Source of the DNA: Paramacrobiotus richtersi
Lineage: Eukaryota > Tardigrada > Eutardigrada > Parachela > Macrobiotidae
Assembly (NCBI GenBank): GCA_034698045.1
Contig: JAQGAU010001090.1
Coordinates: 1-21,515 of the forward strand
DNA length: 21,515 nt
Reading direction: 5' to 3'
The position numbers and the translations under genes were made by a program. The notes under the pieces are model-generated. The model worked only from the letters and a program-made list of their open reading frames with translations. It had not been told where the DNA came from and ran no database searches. Within the stretch, counting starts at the first letter, position 1; each line of letters begins with the position of its first letter. This document shows positions 1 to 8,631 of the stretch, piece by piece.

Positions 1-2191
1 ACAAAAATTTTTGAAGTAATAAATTCTGGCTTCCGGGTCGTATTTACGCACTTCGTTTTCAAATAAATCCTGAAAAAATCAGAAAGGTAACGCTATGACA
101 GAGCTGACTGGTCCACTCACACCGGCATCGTTCTTAAAATTTAGTGACACTAGCATACACCATAAGTATGTCAGAACAGAGCGAAAAAGGTTTAATTTGT
201 TCTCCGGCTGTACAAGTTTTGCGAGTCAACACAGTTACACATTAAAAAATAAAACAAGTCGTCCAACTCCTTAATCGAGTCGATTCAGAACATCTACGCT
301 GACCATAATATTAACCGTTTTCAACCAGAAAATGGCTGTTTATTTGCTATTTATTTCATTAATTTCTTTGAATATTGGGAAGACTTTGAATGCTTTGGAT
401 AACTACAGCGTAATGGAGTCATAACTAATTAAGTACTGAATTCGCACTACAACGGAGAAGTAGGATGATAATCGCTTGCCAAGGTCAAAACTAATTTATA
501 TAAGTGACCCCACCCTCGTCAATATATTTAGGTATGTTCTTAATTAGAGCAGCCGGATGTATTCTGGCCATACAGCAATCCACGATCGACTCAAGGGACG
601 AATCATGCGGTGGAGATGCGTTGGGGATTTTCAGGTCGTAAACAGATACCAAATGCAAGATGCAATTATTCAGACATGTGTCTGACGCCAGATTCGGGAG
701 TGCTCGTGATGACGCTAGACTGTTTACGTTCTTTGTAAACGGAAAAGAGCTTGTTCACATCCCAACTTCCGTGACGCTTACATGCTTTCTCATGATCTGG
801 TGAGATCGATGTGTGTCGCTAATTTGCTACAAACACTATACGTACGAGAACAATCGTCAGCACTACTACTGACGATTCTGCAGAGGTGCTCGAGAGATTC
901 ACATTAATTTTAATGCTTCATCTGGATCCAGTGAAGTAATTCAGCTATAACAAATTAATTCTTATACGGTCGACAAATTTCGACGACTTCGAAGCGTATT
1001 TCCGGCTTCCAACCACCGTTACGTAATCTCGTTTAATACTTGATAAACCTAAATATTCACAATTTTTTTCAGCAAAAATGTGTCAAGTAGAAGTCCGGTC
1101 AGTGAAACGCGGAATTCCGTTTTAACGGTGCTGCAGCAACAGCAAAATATACTCATTAGCGAAAGCCTTTAGAAAGTCTTTAGAAAAGCGCCAGAGTTTT
1201 GGCAAAGCGAATATATAAATAACCAAATAAACCATATAAAATTATAAATATATGGTTTTGGTAACGTTGTCTATCGCAGAAAAACTGTCGGCTCCAGCTG
1301 ATTTGGTCTTATGTCAAGAAAAAGCAGGCCTAGGTCCCCATAATGACATAATTTTATGTTAATTTCATTTCATTTACACAATTTTACGTCTTCCCAGCAG
1401 AAAAATACATTTCTTGTTGAAGGAACGACGCAGGCTTACGCAGAAAGTGGGAAAAATGAGTAAGCGATAACAGGTCATTCGCTGTAGCCGACAGCGAATT
1501 CCACAAGGGTACTGTTTCGTACATGAAGCTACGCTGGCATTAAATTACCGTAAGCACGTCGCCTACCAAAAAATGATCTTAATCCTTTATACAGCATATG
1601 ATAACACTAACAGCGTAATGAGAATACTGATCCAGCGCAGTACGAAAACGTAATCCGGTAACTTCTGCTGACAGTTTTTAGATTTTAATTATCAATCTGC
1701 TAACTTAAAATAAGTTGCTGACGTGATAAGTTAAACTGAAATATCGTTACATTTAGCTCCATCACCTTGAAATTTATCTGAATTTATCATTATCACCTAT
1801 CTTGACATTAAGCTACATGTAAGTAGTTTGTAAGTGGCGGCTTAATTATATTAATTTATATAGCAGCCTCCTTAAAATCACTGTAAAACGAAAAACATAA
1901 CCGAAACAGCTTTCTTAAAAAGAAGCTGGACGTAGAAGTTGGACTCACCATCAAATCGCGGTCACAGAAAATGGCAGGATCCATGTGGGCAACCAACAGT
2001 TGGCTTGTTGGCTCACCAGAATCCCCGGACCATGAATTACTGGAAGAGGAGGAATCTTCCGAGATGTCTGAATCCATTGAGCCAGTCGAACCCTGTTTGC
2101 TCAGTTCATTCCTAACCCGTTTCGTTCCCTTCGATATCCGAGCGTTCTCCATCATTTCGTCTAAAGTGCTCTCAGCGTTTGCCATTACCAT
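1..2191 (-). CDS. Unknown acidic/Ser-rich protein gene, 5' part only (runs off left edge)
   Basis: I do not recognise this gene. Exon 1 (1949-2191, 81 codons) starts at the first ATG after an in-frame TGA and ends at a clean ATG|GTGAGT donor in phase 0. It encodes a basic helix-like stretch (residues ~8-33, with KGTKRVRNELSKQ), then an acidic serine tract (~34-60, with SDISEDSSSSSNSWSGDSGE), then a less charged end (LLVAHMDPAIFCDRDLM). The next exon I can support is 1-69: a TTTTTTCAG acceptor followed in the same phase by DLFENEVRKYDPEARIYYF, which reads as globular protein. The intervening 1.88 kb may be one intron or may hide small exons. The serine tract looks like a phosphorylation region; that is inference from composition. 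The gene is antisense to plus-strand frames here, which I consider shadows. Exon 1 is fairly secure; its link to exon 1-69 is less so. Confidence 0.55.
70..1948 (-). other. Probable long intron of the left-edge gene
   Basis: This 1.88 kb stretch has no reading frame of useful length on either strand and lies between the exon 1 donor (GTGAGT on the minus strand at 1948) and a pyrimidine-rich acceptor at 70. It is AT-rich and contains an AT-rich inverted repeat, ACCATATA (1231-1238) facing TATATGGT (1249-1256). No RNA gene or transposon terminus was recognised. Short exons inside it cannot be excluded by eye. Confidence 0.45.
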
Positions 2192-3093
2192 TCCGTAATG
2201 CAGAAGAAACGCGTGGTCGGTGAATCAATCCGTCCAAGTCAACCAAGGGTTTAAGACTTTAAGTGTCAAGAGTTTTCGCCTCGACTTTCTGGAAAGTGTT
2301 CTCCTCGATCAAATCGCCAAGAATAATCGACTCAGTCCTAAAAGTCAAGATTAATGGCACAAACTGTTCGATGTGAACGGGTGTTCAGTGTTAAAACTCC
2401 AACCTGAATCGCCAGGGATTCTGTTATCCAAATGAAAAATCCAAAAAATTTACATGACTACAGCTGAGCAGTGAAATTAGGAAAAGCAACTTTACCAAGA
2501 CTTATATCAAAGTGACGATGATAAGTCATGACGCAGTGACGCATTCTTGGTAACCATGGATCGGGCCTTCCAATTGGTAGAACGGTGATCTCATCGTACC
2601 CCGTTCGATATGCGGCCGCCCACCATCTACCACCTCGTACGCACTACGTCGCACCAATTCTTGTAGTTTTACTGTAATCTTTTCCGGTTGCGTCACTTGA
2701 GGTGCGAGACAGGTAAATAATTGTGCATTAGTAAAATAGTAAACAACCAGTGTTGAATCCTTCGGATGTAAAAATATCATATCAGCGGATTGCTTGTTAT
2801 ATATATCTTACACAAGGCTGTATATGACGGGACCAGAGGCACAAGTATGCGGATATTCCAAATTACCAAACCGCCTTGCATTTACCCTTATCACTTATGG
2901 GATGTCCGTTACGACATAAGTACAGTTTTATTCGTTCTACAAGGAATTAACTTGAAATTGTGCATGGACTACTCAGCGTACACAAACGAAGCCATTCAAT
3001 ACACAGTGTAAAAAAGGCTCAGAAAGGAGGAAAGTCAGTAAAAATCCAGTTGGGCAAAAAACATTATCAAACGAAGTTTCAAAATGAGGCGAG
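2192..3093. other. Intergenic region between the left-edge gene and the NudC 3' end
   Basis: Both flanking genes are on the minus strand, so this holds the promoter/5' leader of the left-edge gene and the 3' untranslated region of NudC. A minus-strand frame of 84 codons (2526-2780) has no recognisable domain and no splice support, so I do not call it a gene. Nothing else could be supported. Confidence 0.5.
2927..2932 (-). promoter_or_regulatory. Candidate polyadenylation signal for NudC
   Basis: TTTATT on the plus strand reads AATAAA on the minus strand, about 160 nt beyond the NudC stop codon. It is the nearest canonical hexamer I noticed downstream on that strand. The position is reasonable for a short 3' untranslated region, but the cleavage site is unverified. 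Confidence 0.4.
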
Positions 3094-4829
3094 TTAAGAG
3101 AACTTCGCTTTCGAAAAATCCATCTCCGGATGTTGCTCCATGAACCTGCAAAAAAATGTCTCCGTGATTTCAGACTCGATACGGAAATGCTTATGCAGGA
3201 CTGCAGAACAGAGTACTTCATTAGCGTACTTCTTCAGTAAATCTTGCTTTTTCTGATCTTCGGATGTAGGCAGACCAAGCTCCTTTTGTCGTTGGTCGAA
3301 CATCATCTTCTCCACGAAGGGTCGTGTGTCTGCATCCAGATCGCCCAGTTTTGATGGCTCGGGATTCACTTTCTTCGTGTTGATTAGAGGATCAGTTGTG
3401 ACTAACCGATCCCACCACTCCATTTTGTTAACTTTCTCCAGCGTAATGTGAATACCAGTTTTCCCCTCCAAGAACCACGTACATTCCTCCACCTTGATTC
3501 GATGTGGAAGATCAGCATCAATGATTGCCGTCTGGCCTTTTACACCGACACGGAGATGCTACAAAATTTTGCAGGCTTTCGAGTTTGATCTTTTCTGTGT
3601 CGCGGAAAATGAAAACGTACTTGTTGTTCAAAAACCACCACAATATCACCACTTTTCAACCGTAGGTCTGGAGCGACTTTCAAAGGCACGTCCAGCTGCA
3701 AAAAATGTTAACTAGAAAAGACAAGTAATCCCAAAAGGAAACCGTGAAACGAATAAATTGTTAAGGTTAGGCCAACACACCGAAAGCCGGCAAAACTGTT
3801 ACTTCAATAAAGTACCTCTATTTCAGAAAGCGACTGGCCCCAGCGATAATTCGGTAAATCACAACCATTTGCGGAATTAGGAGGAATTTTTCCTTTCGCA
3901 TCTTCGTCTTCTTCCTCTTCGATCTGCACATCGTTCAGTAAATCGTATAATAATCTGTTCAAACACCGGCAACCAAAAACAACTTATTCTATCGTTGAGG
4001 TACAAGTACTGTACTGTACAACACGAAGCTGCACGATACACAGCCATCCACCTCTAACATCCGCTAATGCAGCTTATAGGTAAAATATTCATCACAGCAC
4101 CAATGTTTGGGCGCACAACCAAATTAATCGGGCAAACCGTTAAATTAATGTCCGGGCACACAATTAACGAGATCATCCTAGACATTGTACTAGTTCTCTG
4201 GTCCTTACCTTGGAATCACTGTCCCCAGCTGCCTTCTCATCCGCCGAAGCAGCAACCGGTATCGGACGCAGATTGCTCTTTTCCGCATCAATTTCCTTTT
4301 GCAGCTTTTCCGCTTCCTCTTCCGTTAACTCCTGGATCCGCGATTCACTGTCCTTTATCACCGTTTCAGTGTCTTGTTCGCGCTCCTTAGTTTTCTTCTC
4401 CTCTTGCTTTTTCTGGCGCGCATCCCGTTCCTTTTGAGCAGCTTCTTTCATGTTCAGTGCAATCTTCTCGTGTTTTCGAAAGGCGCTCATAACCATCTGC
4501 CGTCGTATTCGAATGTAAGTTTACTCAATTTAGTCTAGCAACATTCTGGAAAACTCAGTACCGAGACACAAAGTTGTGAACAACCGGTGACAAACCTTTT
4601 CCGCTGATCCATGCCCGCCGCCAGTGTAAAAGTCTGTTTTCCGTGCCAAGAATCCGAAAATTGTATCCAACAACTGCAAAAATGCGGTTCGATTGAGCTT
4701 TATGACATTAGACTAAACATAAAACAATGCGGAAGATTACAAGTCACATACATCAGGAACTCCGCCGGGATGCTGCTGGGCCATTGCAAAAAGCATCCCG
4801 TCGAATTGACTGGTTTTATCGTCCGCCAT
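3094..4829 (-). CDS. nudC: NudC, nuclear migration protein / Hsp90 co-chaperone (7 exons, complete)
   Basis: NudC is a cytoplasmic CS-domain co-chaperone that works with Hsp90 and supports the dynein/LIS1 pathway in nuclear migration and mitosis. Exons in transcript order: 4752-4829, 4596-4673, 4209-4496, 3816-3923, 3621-3695, 3230-3558 and 3094-3145. All junctions are GT...AG and keep frame, giving 335 aa, close to the ~330 aa of animal NudC. Residues 9-23 carry the conserved [15 protein letters not shown] motif, followed by [12 protein letters not shown]. Residues ~58-125 form a charged Lys/Glu helix ending in [15 protein letters not shown]. The CS domain spans ~170-260 ([21 protein letters not shown], then [12 protein letters not shown]). 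The C-terminal hallmarks [18 protein letters not shown] and [15 protein letters not shown] are intact. The ATG at 4829 gives [12 protein letters not shown], matching the family start. The last intron (84 nt) is a multiple of three without a stop. Confidence 0.95.
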
Positions 4830-5766
4830 CGATTCCCGATTAATAAAGCTGTTATCACAAAATTGTATTAACAATAAGCTTTACGTAAGTTAGCCTGAAT
4901 TAGGTACAGCCTAAAAAATGTTATTCGAAAAGGTCCGAGAAAATTCTCACACAGATATCATCTGAGATATGCGATCCACTCACGGTATAGTAGTGACTAG
5001 TCTACTGGCTGCAGGGTGACTAAACAAAATTACAGATAGAAAGCTGAATGAGGAAACCGAAGTATTATGGACTATCCATGCCTTACGTAACGAAATTTCG
5101 GGGACACAGTAGGACGGTATCCGGCCGCTATTGCAAAATCTCGATTTTCAGCGTCGCATAATTTATTTATGGATGTAAATACGCATCGAGAACCCCACGT
5201 AGATCTCGAAGTATTTTGACCGAGGCCACAACATATGCTGCTATTTTTTACGGTTCTTTTTTCCGTTCCCTTTCCCAGTGCTTTTGCTGGAAAAACCCTA
5301 TTAACATAGGGGGAAATGATCGTTAGCGCTAACCAGTCTTCGTAACTCTACTCCGCTGATGATTTGGTTTCGCCTTCAAATCTGCCGGAATTGAAACGCT
5401 TCCCTTTTGTTTCATCATGAGTCAGTTTTTTTCGAACGATACCAAAAGAAACCGCAAAACTGCTATGAACTATGACAAGTGCAGATTCATGGGATTCGAA
5501 GATATTCGACGACTCACGAATACCCCACGAAAACTAGGCCCACCTTTCCTGTTTACAACGTTGGTGTAATCGCAGTGTACTAGGGAAAAAATTCGGAGAA
5601 CGTGACGACTAAATACTTGAAAGTTGTAAGTTTGTAACATAGGAAAATGCCTACGAACCAGCCCCCCGCCCTCCCCCCCCCCGGTTGGAGTAAAAAGACC
5701 CTGGGTTTTAGCGTACGTAATTCATGGATCATCCCTTTTAAAATCTTTATTTTAAACTGGATCGTG
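4830..5766. other. Intergenic region upstream of NudC
   Basis: This holds the NudC promoter and 5' leader, and then sequence up to the mobile element. No convincing gene was found. Frames near 5580-5928 run across a cytosine homopolymer and into the transposon end on both strands, so they are not credible. The cytosine-rich run at 5662-5682 is the only striking local feature. Confidence 0.5.
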
Positions 5767-5767
5767 C

Positions 5768-5774
5768 GCAAAGT
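5768..5774. repeat. Target-site duplication, left copy
   Basis: GCAAAGT directly abuts the left inverted-repeat terminus and is repeated exactly at 8428-8434 next to the right terminus. An 8-bp reading (CGCAAAGT, from 5767 and 8427) is also possible because the right terminus ends in C. The pair marks an integrase/transposase-type insertion. Confidence 0.75.
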
Positions 5775-6110
5775 GAGTACAGTATATATCCCAGTGCAGA
5801 ACAAGCTTTTGATATTAGGCAAGCATTTCTCGTGTCAGCGCGCTCTGCACGTTCAGACCGTCATCGTTTCGAAACCGCGTGCTGCGCGGGGTGCCAATGC
5901 GACAGCCTATATGCTCCAATTGCGGTAAATCATAATCTGCGCCTGCCATTTACGAATCAGTTCTAGTTTTGTTTTTTTCGCCACGATCGTTGTTATGTAC
6001 GATTTTTGATGTTTAACATCATCGTGACAGAAGCGTTAATAATATCTTAATATCACAAACTCGCTACAATTAATTGTTCACCACTAATGAAACACCTGCT
6101 GAATATTATT
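5775..6110 (+). repeat. Left terminal inverted repeat
   Basis: This pairs with the reverse complement of 8097-8427. Matching landmarks in order are GAGTACAGTATATATCCC, TTTCGAAACCGCGTGCTGCG, TTTTTTTCGCCACGATCG, GTGACAGAAGC, CAAACTCGCTACAATT and finally TGCT(G/C)AATATTA. The boundary on the inner side is gradual. Confidence 0.85.
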
Positions 6111-8096
6111 CTTTATATTATTAGAATATTATAAAATAAAAATAATTATATTATATTATAAAAATAATAAGTAATCAGTTTAATTTCAAATTAACTATAA
6201 CTGGTTATAATAAAACTGATCCACAAGTATTAATCGACCAAAGCGAAGCAAAGGTCTTCTATACTCAGCCTTAAATGATTTACGTGCCGGGTGGTTAGTA
6301 GATAGCCGTAAATTCATTATTGATTCTGAAAAATTAAACAATTGACTTAAAGTGACTATAATATAAATATTGTAATGAATTAATAGTGATAAATTAATAC
6401 TAACAGATTAATATTCATAAATAAATATTGATGAATTAATATTAATGAATTAATATTATTATATTAATATTAATAAATCAATATAAATAAATAAATAATG
6501 TCATTGTTAATATGTTAATAAATAAATATTAATCAAATGAAAAAATCATAATTAATTAATACGATGAATTAATAACAAGAAAATATTGTCAATAACTTAA
6601 CATTAATAAATCTATATCGACACATTATTGTCAATAAATTAATGTAAATAAATTAATGAATCTATTTACACAAATTATTCAAAACAAGCAGTCAAGTAAT
6701 AACATATTACTGGAAATAGATTATCAACAACGGATTAACGTTAGTAAATTAATAATACTAAATTAGTTATAAAAAAGTAGTACTTACAAAGTTACAAATC
6801 ATTAAAAGTAAGCCGATAACACTGTTTGATATTTCTTTATCTGACGTTACCGTATGTACATATGTATCTTCCTTCGCTTCGGTCATTTCAGTGCCTCGAA
6901 TCAGCGAGCGCACTTTCCTAGTTTATTAATAGTTAATAATCATTTTGCGGCAATCTATTGACCGACTGACACGAAACTCGTTTTGAGCTGAATATTAAGT
7001 ATAAAGGACTTCCGCTTCATTCATTTGTTAATGATAATATAATATGATTATACTAAGCATTACAAACACTTTTGTTTGTTTTAATACGGGCATGGTTTCA
7101 CTGTTGTTAATCCTCAATCTGTTAACACTACTCGTTATTTTGTTATTTATTTAATAAACTTAAATCATACTATGATTATTACTTTAAATACTGTTATAGT
7201 TAGCTCTTATTATTATTATCATTGTTATTATGTCACAAGAGCGGATAACCCGGCATTCCGGGACTTGAACATCCGGTTATCATATCCGGTTATCCGGCTA
7301 CCACATATAGTTACCAATACTTATCAAAGTACTATATATTATGGTAGGCTGGCCATGCGTAATCCTTCGGCTGTTGAAGGGACTGCGAACTTGTGCAATA
7401 TAAAAGGTCAACTCAGAAAAAAACTAATTACTGCTTATTTTCATACAGATAACCTTAAAATCTTACGGCAGTTAACCTGCGCAAGTAGTAAGAACTTTTT
7501 ATCAGTTTTGGACAAAAGCAGCAAGTTGTGGAATTCTTGATCAAAAGTATGGCACGACCTACCGCTTGAACCGGCAGATATTTTTCAAAACTGTTGCACT
7601 TTATCTTTATAGTTTTTTCCCTCTCCATGCTCCTTATAAATTTGAAATAGAAATAGGAAATATAAACTCAAATTTATTAAAATATTAATATATATAATTA
7701 TTAAATAATTATATTAAATAAATCATTATATCAAATATAAATTTATAATGATTAAAAAATTAATGTTTTCTGAAATTAAATGATATAAAATTAGCTTATT
7801 CAGAAGCTGCAGAACAGTTTGATCCTGGTTTCTGTCTTCCAAAACGCTGAATCCCCGACCGATATCGAGTCTTCCAGTGCCCTAGCATCACTCTGTACAA
7901 CTTGATGCCATTGTGGAGCTTTTGTCTGGGAGCCGATTTTTATGATCTATTATTAAGGCACAAATTTTTTTCTTGCTCTAGCCCGTATTAGTTGTGCCAC
8001 TATTTACTTCCCAACACGGAAATACTAATCGTAAGTAGTTCAATAACTTACGACACCGGTAAAAAGTTATAGACCGTTATGCTTTTATATAGCACT

Positions 8097-8427
8097 AGTA
8101 ATATTGAGCATACTCGGCATGTTTTTCTTAATTCATTTGTGGTAAAAAATTGTAGCGAGTTTGAGATACTAAAACATTGTCAATGCTTCTGTCACACTGA
8201 TGTTAAACAGCCAAAGCGATCGTGGCGAAAAAAACAAAACTAGAACTGGAACTGATTTTCGTTAATGGCATGATTTACCGCAATGGAGCATATAGGCTGT
8301 CGCATTGGCACCCCGCGCAGCACGCGGTTTCGAAACGATGACGGTCTGAACGGGCAGAGCGCGCTGACACGAGAAATGCTTGCCTAATATCAAAAGCTTG
8401 TTCTGCACTGGGATATATACTGTACTC
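8097..8427 (-). repeat. Right terminal inverted repeat
   Basis: Inverted copy of 5775-6110. Relative to the left repeat it differs by one substitution and one missing base in the outer ~160 bp, followed by clustered indels near the TGCCATT...AATCAGTTC segment and a short divergent stretch after the CGCCACGATCG landmark. Confidence 0.85.
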
Positions 8428-8434
8428 GCAAAGT
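8428..8434. repeat. Target-site duplication, right copy
   Basis: GCAAAGT immediately outside the right terminal inverted repeat, identical to 5768-5774. Confidence 0.75.
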
Positions 8435-8631
8435 ACGAAAGTTTACCAGTTTAAAGAGTACACTCACAATTATTTGTCAGTTAAGCCTAACTATTACAAT
8501 AAATTTGTTCGATCAGTGTAAACCTGTAAGGCTAACCTCTTGTTTGATTGTTTTTGGACGTTGTATATTATTCCAATCGGATCCAGTAACCAGTTAACCT
8601 TCTAAGTCCTTCTTGCTTTGAAGTTATTCGA
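8435..8631 (+). promoter_or_regulatory. Short 5' flank/promoter of the 255-aa protein gene
   Basis: Only about 200 bp separate the transposon from the ATG, so any core promoter in host sequence must lie here unless the element supplies it. I saw no convincing TATA box. The immediate start context is TTCGAATGAGTATGGCG, with two in-frame ATGs at 8632 and 8638. Confidence 0.35.

Larger units (their letters stand above)
5775..8427. mobile_element. Non-autonomous DNA transposon with long terminal inverted repeats (~2.65 kb)
   Basis: The element is bounded by inverted repeats of roughly 330 bp that both begin GAGTACAGTATATATCCCAG. The outer ~160 bp are almost identical, with about one substitution and one single-base indel seen by eye. 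Divergence increases inward. Flanking GCAAAGT copies form a 7-bp (possibly 8-bp) target duplication. The core (about 6111-8096) is very AT-rich, with runs built from AATTAATA-like units at ~6360-6680, and has no recognisable transposase, so the copy probably depends on an enzyme encoded elsewhere. TSD length is compatible with several families, including hAT- or P-like (8 bp) and Dada-like (6-7 bp), but the ends do not show the usual hAT CAG-start, so I leave the superfamily open. It lies between NudC and the 255-aa protein gene, ending 204 bp before the latter's start codon. The near-identity of the ends suggests a fairly recent insertion. Confidence 0.85.

Noticed and set aside
2526-2780. 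Minus-strand open frame of 84 codons between the left-edge gene and NudC
   Set aside because: No recognisable motif, no supporting splice sites and no homology I can recall; it lies in the expected NudC 3' region and the next gene's promoter.
5580-5928. Overlapping frames on both strands near 5580-5928
   Set aside because: They cross the cytosine homopolymer and run into the transposon inverted repeat, so they are chance frames.
7172-7540. 122-codon plus frame inside the mobile element
   Set aside because: It shows no transposase motif, begins in AT-rich low-complexity sequence and passes through the repeated GATAACC cluster; a decayed gene remnant cannot be excluded, but it is unsupported.
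5775-8427. LTR retrotransposon interpretation of the paired repeats
   Set aside because: The repeats are inverted, not direct, and there is no gag/pol coding or primer-binding site.
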